A DNA stretch of 64,000 bases from Massilia aquatica (GTDB lineage Bacteria; Pseudomonadota; Gammaproteobacteria; Burkholderiales; Burkholderiaceae_D). The first letter of the stretch is position 1. Each line of letters opens with the position of its first letter. This document shows, one piece after another, positions 38,401 through 45,189 of this stretch. The DNA lies in NCBI RefSeq assembly GCF_011682045.1, contig NZ_VVIW01000002.1, positions 310,001 to 374,000 of the forward strand. Reading direction: 5' to 3'. A program made the translations under genes and the position numbers. Under the pieces are notes generated by a model. It worked only from the letters and a program-made list of their open reading frames with translations, had not been told where the DNA came from and ran no database searches.

Positions 38401-38752
38401 CTGTTTTTGGGCGCAGGTGCTCGACAAGAAGCGCTTCCTGGCCTACGAGCTCGGTGAATGGGACCTGAACGAAACGGCCTGCCACCAGATCATCGAACGC
38501 TTGCAGCACCAGGACCTGTGGCTGTTCAGCGCGTTCATGGAGCCGCTGCGGGCGGCCCTGCGCTCGGCCTGGTTCCGCCTGGGAACCATGCATGCCGGCG
38601 CCGATCGTTCGGCCGGCGAACTCAAGGCCGACCTGGCGCTGATCGACAAGGCGCTCGCCCTGTTTTACTCGGATGAGGATGATGAGGTGATCGCCCCCTT
38701 CAAGGAAGGGCGCGCCACCGTGCGCGCGCTGCTCGACGCCGCCAGTGCTTAA
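35486..38752 (+). CDS. Large repeat protein: beta-rich N-terminal domain, TPR region, DUF4116-like repeats
   Basis: The ATG at 35486 has AAGG at 35477-35480 and lies 17 bp after yajD, giving 1088 residues. No signal peptide or membrane segment is seen. Residues about 35-190 are a beta-rich domain (VTGNLSLTQDEYL, LAVDGDLQVEGRVSGVFFVSGDL) that could be a short beta-helix. Residues about 220-420 look like tetratricopeptide repeats (LAYGLYRQAAAISPAYYPAW; ISLWLMGLVHFLRGEHERAQHFH). From about 510, units such as NLKWVPRALIDKAVCLRA, IANVPPQLVDKALCLAA and LGHVPVAYRSAAICRAAV recur, reminiscent of DUF4116. The C-terminal part is again helical. Function unknown; a protein-interaction scaffold is likely. 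Confidence 0.7.
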   Translation: MTPTFTRLAAWASYPRLSMRAFRAQFPLAGSDGWHGEGDEDDSEFEVILVTGNLSLTQDEYLEILRDPARRLAVDGDLQVEGRVSGVFFVSGDLHCHSVLMSWKWRDDAVRGRILASDCVCISSDDRGARRVAPVCRIETRFLFCWFYEIGQVELNAAAVVFILADWDDSHNLDVPNQVVVWHDTVHVLAVECRDEVTMADSDQPSWDFKAIEAALRAGRSIYQSGFDIGCYPVRIAADDALSVGDLPLAYGLYRQAAAISPAYYPAWFGMADAFWFADAFEQALAASIAASKKFPEDECGLMNDAAVLAARCALLLRRLPLAREMAGVALDHVARNWVKVRGTAPAYRMRAEAHLLDGQLDAAQADLELALEDEPWHDISLWLMGLVHFLRGEHERAQHFHARAVRVNPDLDAAYEDEANTDFLDGEACRVDWDRQDAAVAAAPPRDEAYWRTFMARNESAKIIRVPQHFRSTAMLQDMLDARSEDDDTAWQGDVLDFLEAFPAQAFTPALARAAVARSPHNLKWVPRALIDKAVCLRARRGTGGFALAHVAAQCIDYEVALRAAECGESIANVPPQLVDKALCLAAIMYQPSALDDVPAALIDDDLIAAAIAFGTPWHLESQMPAMYTSVALLERAIDQYKRALDAISGTRFDAHLYQHALRRYGQDSDWDQIVARHSPALCDAQPRTSCAEVCWSAFWDEAFILRQVAGKSNRLSPWQIPDACFTQAIANACAKRDRIHLDTIPLRFVHQAMCNAFSKEYPGMLGHVPVAYRSAAICRAAVKKDPANLALVPLAQRNVDLCVVALLASETVECDVPSPVHRAVFERLIARHAGDFEPGFLYLSRAERAVCRSMPEIDAAMADCATVRARKAGSGFTRDDKAQARFVQGYCHFLRGEPAKAARLHPGDDWPAYEDVHFDEPSEPVDFNKGKFDTIMRDLDRLTQARDYRRALAAVEAGERMLADAGSRDACFWAQVLDKKRFLAYELGEWDLNETACHQIIERLQHQDLWLFSAFMEPLRAALRSAWFRLGTMHAGADRSAGELKADLALIDKALALFYSDEDDEVIAPFKEGRATVRALLDAASA

Positions 38753-38882
38753 ACGGGGTTAGTTGCTCAAAATCAACCAACTCCTGGCGCAGCCCTGCGC
38801 TGCCTTCATAAAGTTTCCATTGGTAAATATAGAGTGGGATGGATGCCAACCGGCGCCCATCGCAGTTTTTCCAGGAGACCTT

Positions 38883-39776
38883 ATGACGACCGACACCGCA
38901 GTGAGCACGCTCGCCCCCCTGTTGGCAGCTGAACCGGACCCGCTGCTGTTCTGGCTCGACCCGGGGGCGAGCGCCGCCCTGGCCGCCGCCATCGCCGGCT
39001 GGGCGCCGTCTTTGCCATTGAACGACATCGAAGCGATGATCCTCAGCGGCGACGATGGCGCCACCCCTTACTGGTTCGCACCGCCCTGCAACGCGCCAGC
39101 CGACAGTGCGCGCGACGCCGTGCTGAGCGGCAGCGACGACGCCGACATCCTGCACGGACGCGATGGCGCCGACCTGCTGTTCGGCCTCGAAGGCGACGAC
39201 ATCCTGCAGGATGTACGCGGCAATAACCTGTTCGACGGCGGCGCCGGCGACGACATCATCGAAGGCGCGGGCCTGAGCCTGTACATCGGCGGCACCGGCA
39301 ACGACACCATCACCGCCTGGGGCGCCGATTTCACGCTCGCCTTCAACGCTGGCGACGGCTACGACACAGTGGTCTTGTGCGCGCGTGGCGCGGCGACCAT
39401 CTCGCTGGGCCTGGGCATCGGCGCGGCCGACGTGTTCTTCACCAGGAACGGCAGCGATTTGATCGTCAACACCAGCGCCGCCGAAGGCATGGCGCTCGCC
39501 GGCTGGTACGACAACCCCGCGCCCGGGGCGCTCGGCTTGCAACTGATCGGGGCGGCCGGCATCGAGCTGTTCGACCTGATGGCCTTGACTGCCGCTTTCG
39601 GCGACCAGCAGGGCGCGCGGCTCGGGCAGGGCGGCGCGCAAGGTTCCGCCCCGGCCGGCGGCGAACTGGCGGCGCTCTACGCCACCAGCGCCGCCGGCAT
39701 CGAGATCACCGGTGCCAGCGCCGCCCTCTGGACCGATGGATTCGGCTTTATCGCGGGCCTGGGCGTGCTGCTGTAA
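38883..39776 (+). CDS. RTX-type calcium-binding protein
   Basis: The 297-residue product starts at an ATG with AGGAGA at 38873-38878. It lacks an N-terminal signal peptide. Residues about 80-150 contain nonapeptide-like repeats (GSDDADILHG, GRDGADLLFG, GGAGDDIIEG, GGTGNDTIT), the calcium-binding beta-roll of RTX proteins. These are followed by the related domain with GDGYDTV ... LGLGIGAADVFFTRNGSDLIV ... GMALAGWYDN. RTX proteins leave the cell through type I secretion; no transporter genes are nearby. No catalytic domain is seen. The 3' end overlaps the convergent membrane gene by 29 bp. Confidence 0.82.
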   Translation: MTTDTAVSTLAPLLAAEPDPLLFWLDPGASAALAAAIAGWAPSLPLNDIEAMILSGDDGATPYWFAPPCNAPADSARDAVLSGSDDADILHGRDGADLLFGLEGDDILQDVRGNNLFDGGAGDDIIEGAGLSLYIGGTGNDTITAWGADFTLAFNAGDGYDTVVLCARGAATISLGLGIGAADVFFTRNGSDLIVNTSAAEGMALAGWYDNPAPGALGLQLIGAAGIELFDLMALTAAFGDQQGARLGQGGAQGSAPAGGELAALYATSAAGIEITGASAALWTDGFGFIAGLGVLL

Positions 39777-40188
39777 CGCCCGGGGTGGTCCACGGCGTGC
39801 CTGGCGCGCGCCAGTATTCGCGCGCCATGTACCGCCACGGCAGCACCAGGGGCACCAGCACGATGCCGATCGCGCAGGCGAACAGGGTCTCGGCGGCGTA
39901 CGCGTCGAGGCCCGGTCCCATCCACATCGGCAGGGCAAAGGCGGCGACCCAGATGATCTTCCATACCAGCTCAAAAATCAGCAGCGGCAGCATCCGCAGC
40001 GGATAGCGCAAGCCCAGCACCGACAGCAGGCACAAGGCGCCGAGCAGCGAGCGCACCACGGTGCCGGCATTGGCCGTCACCCCGGGCGGCGCAATAATCG
40101 CCGGCCACATGGTCAGGCCCAGCCCCACCACCAGCAGCAGGTACATGGCGCGTAACAGGTACAGTCTGACGGTGCTGATCTGGTTCAT
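39748..40188 (-). CDS. Small multi-pass membrane protein
   Basis: The 146-residue product has AAAGGAG before its ATG and about four hydrophobic segments (LYLLRAMYLLLVVGLGLTMW; VVRSLLGALCLLSVLGL; LLIFELVWKIIWVAAFAL; FACAIGIVLVPLVLPW). No family is recognised. The start overlaps the stop of the DUF4386 gene by 4 nt, so it is the last gene of a four-gene minus-strand operon headed by a winged-helix regulator. Confidence 0.75.
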   Translation of the reverse strand: MNQISTVRLYLLRAMYLLLVVGLGLTMWPAIIAPPGVTANAGTVVRSLLGALCLLSVLGLRYPLRMLPLLIFELVWKIIWVAAFALPMWMGPGLDAYAAETLFACAIGIVLVPLVLPWRYMAREYWRAPGTPWTTPGVTAARPGPR

Positions 40189-40937
40189 TGTGCGGCTCCT
40201 TTAACATGCAGTTGGTCCCACGCCGGGATATTGACGCCCTTGAACAGCAGGCATAGGCAGAAGGCGCTCTCGCCGACAAACGACGGCACCAGGATCGCCG
40301 GAAAAACCACGGCGTGCAGGGCGGGGGAGAGCACCATGATGAAGGTGTTGAGCAGGTAGCACAGGCCGGCGAGCTGCATCAGCAACCCCACGGGCGCCGG
40401 AAAATAGCCGGACTTGCGCACCAGGTAGCCGACGATGATGCACTCGGCCCCGAAGAACATCAGCGCCAGCGCAAACGCCTGCGAATGGCCGACGATGGCC
40501 AGGTAGGCCGCAGCCTGCGCCTGGCGCGGATCGATGCCCATCTGCGCGGCGGCCAGCAGCGGCGCCAGCGCGCCTTGCAGTTGCAGGGCGCTGACGCTTT
40601 CGACCGCCAGCGACACCAGCGCGAAGAACATGGCCAGCAGGGTCAGGTTGCGGTTCACGGGCCGCAGCAGCACGTACCACGCCAGCGAGAGGCCGACGGC
40701 GCACAGCAGCAGCACCAGTTGTCCGGCCACGCCGAGGCGCCACAGAGCCTCCGAGGCGAGGATGCGCTGCGCGGTTTCGGCGGCATTGCCGGGTACGACC
40801 AGGCTGTTGCGGATCAGCGTCTCGCCCAAGAGGCCGATGACGATGATGACGAGGTACAGCGCGCCGGCAATGCGCGCATAGCGCTGCGCCTGCCTGCCGC
40901 CGGGTTCAATTTGCTGATGCTGATGCTGGTGCTGCAT
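40185..40937 (-). CDS. DUF4386 family membrane protein
   Basis: The 250-residue product has AGGAGA before its ATG. After a His/Gln-rich N-terminus (residues 1-10) it shows six or so membrane segments with the DUF4386 pattern: ARIAGALYLVIIVIGLLGE, RLGVAGQLVLLLCAVGLSLAWY, GHSQAFALALMFFGAECIIVGYLVRKSGYFP, LMQLAGLCYLLNTF. The function of DUF4386 is unknown. The 4-nt overlap with the following membrane gene and shared strand with the regulator suggest joint expression. Confidence 0.82.
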   Translation of the reverse strand: MQHQHQHQQIEPGGRQAQRYARIAGALYLVIIVIGLLGETLIRNSLVVPGNAAETAQRILASEALWRLGVAGQLVLLLCAVGLSLAWYVLLRPVNRNLTLLAMFFALVSLAVESVSALQLQGALAPLLAAAQMGIDPRQAQAAAYLAIVGHSQAFALALMFFGAECIIVGYLVRKSGYFPAPVGLLMQLAGLCYLLNTFIMVLSPALHAVVFPAILVPSFVGESAFCLCLLFKGVNIPAWDQLHVKGAAQ

Positions 40938-40987
40938 GCTGTTCTCCTAGTGAGGTGCAAAAACCGGTCGGGGCAGGGCGGTGCGGC

Positions 40988-41245
40988 TTACTCGACGTCG
41001 CGCAGCATTTTTTCGACGGCGGCCACGCGCGTTTTCACTTCCGTCATATGGGCGTTCATGGCGCCCAGCGCGGCCGAGGTTTCGGCCTGGGCCGCCGCTG
41101 CCTGCGCCGCCAGCTGGCGGTAAAGCTCGTCGCTGGCCTGGCGCGCTTTGGCCTGGGCGATGGCGGCCAGGTACTTCATGCCGAAAATGAGCAGGAGGGT
41201 CAGGAGCGGCAAGCCGATGGTGATCAAAAAGACGTGTTCTGACAT
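40988..41245 (-). CDS. Small single-pass membrane protein with coiled-coil tail
   Basis: The 85-residue product has one membrane segment (FLITIGLPLLTLLLIFGMKYLAA), then an Ala/Gln/Glu-rich helix (about 30-85) likely to form a coiled coil. The general layout recalls PspB-like or envelope-stress partner proteins, but there is no specific match. It lies 9 bp after the regulator stop. Confidence 0.7.
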   Translation of the reverse strand: MSEHVFLITIGLPLLTLLLIFGMKYLAAIAQAKARQASDELYRQLAAQAAAAQAETSAALGAMNAHMTEVKTRVAAVEKMLRDVE

Positions 41246-41254
41246 GGTTGGGCT

Positions 41255-41587
41255 CTATTTCTCAGGGTTGATGGTCAGCGACTGCGCCGCCTCGGCAATC
41301 GTCTCGGGCGTGAGCGCCACCGCGAAGCCGGACGCTTCGAAGTAGTTGAGCGCTTTGCCGTCGTGCGACAGTTCGAGGCGGCTGGTCACGAGGCCGGCTT
41401 GTTCGAGTTTTTGAAGATGCAGGTGCAGCAAGGGCCGGCTGATGCCAATGTCGCGCGCCAGCTGGCTGACGTAATTGCGTCCGCCCGCTGCCAGCGCCGC
41501 AATGATGCGCAGCCGGTGCGGATTGGCGAGGGCCGACAGGATCGCCAGCAACTGGTCTCCGTCGAGGGATTTTATATTTTCTTTCAC
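41255..41587 (-). CDS. ArsR-like winged-helix transcriptional regulator
   Basis: The 110-residue product begins at a GTG at 41587 (VKENIKSLDGDQLLAIL) because the DNA further upstream is the promoter. The winged helix is clear: ILSALANPHRLRIIAALA, then VSQLARDIGISRPLLHLHLQKLEQAGLV and a wing with ELSHDGKALNYF. No metal-binding Cys motif of the classical ArsR type is seen. There is no Shine-Dalgarno, and the -10 element ends 7 bp before the GTG, so the mRNA is probably leaderless. It probably controls its own operon of three membrane proteins. Confidence 0.82.
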   Translation of the reverse strand: MKENIKSLDGDQLLAILSALANPHRLRIIAALAAGGRNYVSQLARDIGISRPLLHLHLQKLEQAGLVTSRLELSHDGKALNYFEASGFAVALTPETIAEAAQSLTINPEK

Positions 41588-41593
41588 CTGTAA

Positions 41594-41622
41594 ACAATAT
41601 CTGACACGTGACAGGCGGTCAA
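41594..41622 (-). promoter_or_regulatory. Promoter of the winged-helix regulator operon with internal palindrome
   Basis: On the minus strand TTGACC (41622-41617) and TATTGT (41599-41594) are exactly 17 bp apart. The expected start point falls on the GTG codon at 41587. The spacer holds CTGTCACGTGTCAG (41601-41614), symmetric except for one opposed T pair, a likely operator where the regulator could block its own promoter. Confidence 0.55.
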
Positions 41623-41954
41623 GCGGATTTTTTCGCCATCGGTGGGAATGACCATGCCCGCAGTAGGGCGAGTCTGGTAAACTGCCGGCAACTGTTGTGT
41701 TTGTATCGAACCAGCCCGCCGTAACGCCGCTGCCAGCTTCCATGGAACGCTGGAGCGGGTCCGACGGCCCGCGTGTGGCTGGTGCGATGAACTGACGCCG
41801 CAAAAGTACCGTTTCCAAGCGCTGCCGCCAGGCAGGTCGAGCAGAATTTGTCGAGGTGCGACCCTGTCGGACGATTCCCCTGCGGCGTCGCCGCGCCCTG
41901 ACTTTGCCTGCGCCCCTGCCGGTGGCATCTATCCGCCATATTGACTGGGATGCC
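41623..41954. other. Intergenic region between divergent operons
   Basis: About 330 bp separate the regulator promoter from the acyl-CoA-dehydrogenase-like gene. Open frames extend through it on both strands but lack start signals. I see no hairpin with a T-tract and no clear promoter for the plus-strand operon. Confidence 0.4.
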
Positions 41955-43073
41955 ATGACTTACCTCCACACACTCGACACCATCGTCAGCACCATCGTGC
42001 TGCCGGCCGCCCCCGATACCGACCGCGAAGCGCGCTTTCCGCGCGCCGCCATCGACGCGCTGGGCCAGGCCGGCCTGCTCGGCCTTGTCAGCAGCAAGGA
42101 CGTGGGCGGCATGGGCCTGGGCCTGCCTGAAGCGGCGCAGCTGGTCGAGCGCCTGGCCAAGGCCTGCCCATCGACCGCGATGATCGTCTGCATGCACCTG
42201 TGCGCGGCCACGGTGCTGGAAAAATTCGCCAGCGAGAAGGTGCGCCGCGATGTCGCTTGCGGGCGCCACCTGAGCACCCTGGCCTGGTCCGACAACGGCT
42301 CGCGCAGCCACTTCTGGGCGCCGGTCGGCACGGCGCGCCGGGACGGTGACGCCATCGTCATCGGCGGCAGCAAGTCGATGGTCACCGCCGCCGGCGAAGC
42401 CGATTCGTACGTCTGGTCGACCGCGCCTGTATCGAACGAAGGCGCCAGCACCCTGTGGCTGGTCGACAGCAAGAGTGCCGGCCTGTCCGAACCGAAAGCG
42501 TTCGACGGCATGGGCTTGCGCGGCAACCGCTCCTCGCCGATCAGCGCCACCGGCGTGCGCGTCACCGAAGCGGCCATGCTGGGCGTGGACGGCGGCGGCT
42601 TCGACATCATGATCGGTGCGGTGCTGCCGGTGTTCTCGACCCTGATCGCCTCGTCCTCGCTGGGCCAGATGGACGCCGTGCTGGAAGCGGCATGCGCGCA
42701 TGCGGCCGGCAGCAAGCTCGAACACCTGGGCAGCGCCTTGTGCGAACTGCCGACCATCCGCGCCTACCTGGCGCGCGCCCGCATCGACGCCGACATGGTG
42801 CGCACCCTGCGCGACGACACGCTCGCCGCGCTGGCCGCTAACCGTCCGGACGCCATGCTGCGCGTAATGCAGGTCAAGGCGGCAGCGGCCGAAGCGGCGC
42901 TGGAAGTGACCGACACCGCCATGCGCGTGTGCGGCGGCGCGGCCTTCCGCAAGGATGTCGGGATCGAACGCTACTTCCGCGACGCGCGCGCCGCCTCGGT
43001 CATGGCGCCGACCTCCGACGTGCTGTTCGATTTTATCGGCAAGGCCGTGTGCGGCATGCCGGTGTTCGGTTAA
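41955..43073 (+). CDS. Acyl-CoA-dehydrogenase-like flavoprotein
   Basis: The 372-residue product starts at an ATG preceded by GGGA. It follows the ACAD layout: an N-terminal helical domain (FPRAAIDALGQAGLLGLVSSKDVGG), a middle beta domain (GSKSMVTAAGEADSYVWSTAP ... GMGLRGNRSSPI) and a C-terminal helical bundle ending RVCGGAAFRKDVGIERYFRDARAASVMAPTSDVLFDFIG. FAD use is expected. The active-site Glu cannot be assigned with confidence, and DszC-like flavin monooxygenases share this fold, so the reaction may be dehydrogenation or hydroxylation. It heads a compact operon, 10 bp before the next gene. Confidence 0.82.
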   Translation: MTYLHTLDTIVSTIVLPAAPDTDREARFPRAAIDALGQAGLLGLVSSKDVGGMGLGLPEAAQLVERLAKACPSTAMIVCMHLCAATVLEKFASEKVRRDVACGRHLSTLAWSDNGSRSHFWAPVGTARRDGDAIVIGGSKSMVTAAGEADSYVWSTAPVSNEGASTLWLVDSKSAGLSEPKAFDGMGLRGNRSSPISATGVRVTEAAMLGVDGGGFDIMIGAVLPVFSTLIASSSLGQMDAVLEAACAHAAGSKLEHLGSALCELPTIRAYLARARIDADMVRTLRDDTLAALAANRPDAMLRVMQVKAAAAEAALEVTDTAMRVCGGAAFRKDVGIERYFRDARAASVMAPTSDVLFDFIGKAVCGMPVFG

Positions 43074-43083
43074 GGAGAACGCG

Positions 43084-43938
43084 ATGACCACACCACTGAT
43101 GATGGGCGCCGTCGCCTACGCACCGAAAGTCGTGACGATCTGGGAAGGCTTCAAGGAGTACTTCCGCCGCCACGATTTTGAATTCGACTACATTTTGTAC
43201 TCCAACTACGAGCGCCAGGTCGAAGCGCAGTTCGACGGCAGCATTGCGCTGGCGTGGAATTCGCCGCTGGCCTGGGTGCGCGCCGAGCGCATGGCGCGCG
43301 CGCGCGGCCAGCAAGTGACCGCGCTGGCGATGCGCGACAGCGATTGCGACCTGACCTCGGTACTGGTCGCGCGTACCGGCCCGGTGCTCACGCTGGAACA
43401 ACTCAAGGGCAAGACGATCGGCTTTGGCGCCATCGACTCGCCACAGGCGCACCTGATTCCGCTCGACCTGATGCGCCAGCACGGCATGCTGGCCGGGCGC
43501 GATTACACGGCGCGCCGCTTCGACGTCCTGGGCGGCAAGCACGGCGACCATATCGGCGGCGAACGCGATGCCGCGCTGGCGCTCATCGCCGGCCAGATCG
43601 ATGCCGCCTGGATGATCGACAGTAACCACATGGCGTTCTCGCGCGAAGGCGTGCTGCCGGCCGGCGCCACCGCGATCCTGGCGCGCACCGAGCCGTTCGA
43701 CCACTGTAACTTCACGGTCAGTCCGGGCGCGCCGGCGGATAAAATCGCGCGCTTCAACGAACTGCTGCTGGCCATGAGCTGGGACGACCCGGAGGTGCGC
43801 CCGCTGCTCGAACTCGAAGGCCTGAAAACCTGGCTGCCCGGGCGCGTGAGCGGCTACGACGCGCTGGTGCGGGCGGTGGACGACGAGCGTTTCTACGATG
43901 CGGAAGGGAAGATCCTTGCGGCCGACTATCGATATTGA
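43084..43938 (+). CDS. PhnD-like substrate-binding-protein fold without signal peptide
   Basis: The 284-residue product has AAGGAGA directly before its ATG. The sequence matches type 2 periplasmic-binding folds of the phosphate/phosphite/phosphonate group: MMGAVAYAPKVVTIWEGFKEYFRRHDFEFDYILYSNYERQVEA can be read as the first lobe, with GKTIGFGAIDSPQAHLIP and QIDAAWMIDSNH later. It has no export signal, and no ABC permease or ATPase is nearby, so it is probably cytoplasmic and may act as an enzyme or carrier, as THI5-type folds do. It sits between a flavoprotein and a diiron-type protein. Confidence 0.78.
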   Translation: MTTPLMMGAVAYAPKVVTIWEGFKEYFRRHDFEFDYILYSNYERQVEAQFDGSIALAWNSPLAWVRAERMARARGQQVTALAMRDSDCDLTSVLVARTGPVLTLEQLKGKTIGFGAIDSPQAHLIPLDLMRQHGMLAGRDYTARRFDVLGGKHGDHIGGERDAALALIAGQIDAAWMIDSNHMAFSREGVLPAGATAILARTEPFDHCNFTVSPGAPADKIARFNELLLAMSWDDPEVRPLLELEGLKTWLPGRVSGYDALVRAVDDERFYDAEGKILAADYRY

Positions 43939-45118
43939 GGCCTTGGGCTTCGACGCCGGCGCCCACCTGCTGGTCAAGCACGGCTTGCAGCAGATCGCGC
44001 CGGGCCAGGAGCTCGATGTCACGGGTTCCGGCGCGGGCTGGGACGGGCAACTGAGCGCCTGGTGCCGCAGCCAGGGCCACCCGTGCGCGCCGCTTGCCGT
44101 GGATGGGCGCAAGGTGGTGCGCGTCACGCGCGGTGGGGCATCGAGCGGCCGCTGGCGCGCGGCGCTGCACAGCGGCCATGCCGACCCGCGTGCCGACGGC
44201 GCCATCGCCACCCAGGCCAAGGCGCAGTGGGGCCTGGCGGCGCGCGGCGCCACCGTGGAAGCCGGCTCGCCCGCCATGCACTTCCGCCTGGACCAGAAAG
44301 AGGAAGTCTGGGCCGAACGCGCCGCCGACCTGTACGCGCAGGCCGCCGCCGCCCAGTGGGACCCGGAGACGGCAATCGACTGGAAGGCCGACTTCACCCT
44401 GCCCGACATGGTCGAAGACGCGGTGGTGCAGGTGCTGACCTACATGATCGAAAACGAAGTGGCGGCGCTGGTGGTGCCGGCGCGCTTTCTGGGGCAGGTG
44501 CATCCGCACTTTCGCGAAGTGCAGGCGGTGCTGGCGATCCAGGTGGCCGACGAAGCGCGCCACATCGAGGTCTTCACGCGGCGCGTACGGCTCAAGGGAC
44601 GCGAGCCGGGCCTGTCGACGGCGGGCGGACAAAGTTCGCTCAAGACGCTGCTCGACGAGCAGGATTTTTCGGTGGCCGAGTTCTTGCTGTCGGTGCTGGG
44701 GGAGGGCACGTTTGTCAGCCTGCTGCACTTCCTGCATGCGTACGCGCCGGACCCGGTCACGCGCCAGATCGCGCGCCTGGCCGCGCGCGATGAAGCACGC
44801 CATGTCGCCTTCGGCATGACGCACCTGGCGGCGCGGCTCGAACGCGAGCCAGCCTTTCGCACGCGCCTGGCCAACGCGGTCCAGTCGCGCAACGATGCGC
44901 TGGCGGCCAGTTCGGGGCTGAACGAAGAGGTGTTCGATTCCCTGATCCTGCTGGCGGCGGGCGCACTGACCCCGGACGCGATCGCGGCCGGCTACCTGCG
45001 CGTGCAGCAGCTGATGGTCGACATGGCCGAAGGGCGCCAGTCGCGTCTGGAGCGGCTGGGGTTTTCGAAGGCCGAGGCGCAGCAGTTGTCGGCGCTGCAT
45101 ACACGTAATTTCATGTGA
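43898..45118 (+). CDS. Fusion of a TusA-like domain with a ferritin-like diiron domain
   Basis: The product is up to 406 residues (ATG 43898, overlapping the upstream gene by 41 nt; a TTG at 43916 with GGAAGGGAAGA upstream is an alternative). Residues about 10-70 resemble TusA/SirA (IDIEALGFDAGAHLLVKHGL ... PGQELDVTGSG ... LSAWCRSQGHP) but the CPxP motif with its sulfur-carrying Cys is missing. Residues about 165-350 show ferritin/RNR-like helices with ENEVAAL, DEARHIEVF, GEGTFVSLL and DEARHVAF, enough ligands for a diiron centre. An oxygenase or oxidase role is inferred. It is the third gene of the flavoprotein operon. Confidence 0.75.
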   Translation: MRKGRSLRPTIDIEALGFDAGAHLLVKHGLQQIAPGQELDVTGSGAGWDGQLSAWCRSQGHPCAPLAVDGRKVVRVTRGGASSGRWRAALHSGHADPRADGAIATQAKAQWGLAARGATVEAGSPAMHFRLDQKEEVWAERAADLYAQAAAAQWDPETAIDWKADFTLPDMVEDAVVQVLTYMIENEVAALVVPARFLGQVHPHFREVQAVLAIQVADEARHIEVFTRRVRLKGREPGLSTAGGQSSLKTLLDEQDFSVAEFLLSVLGEGTFVSLLHFLHAYAPDPVTRQIARLAARDEARHVAFGMTHLAARLEREPAFRTRLANAVQSRNDALAASSGLNEEVFDSLILLAAGALTPDAIAAGYLRVQQLMVDMAEGRQSRLERLGFSKAEAQQLSALHTRNFM

Positions 45119-45189
45119 TGCCGTGGTGTGTCCCGCGCCCGGCGTTGCCGATGCCGGGATGCCAATCGCATTGAACCTGGGGATTCTGA

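Noticed and set aside
35363-38593. A 1076-residue frame antisense to the large repeat protein gene
   Set aside because: It has no domain or ribosome site and is explained by strong third-position GC in the plus-strand gene. Similar antisense frames occur over many genes here.
45138-45158. CCCGGC/GCCGGG hairpin after the diiron gene as a terminator
   Set aside because: The stem is only 6 bp and no T-tract follows, so it was not listed as a terminator.
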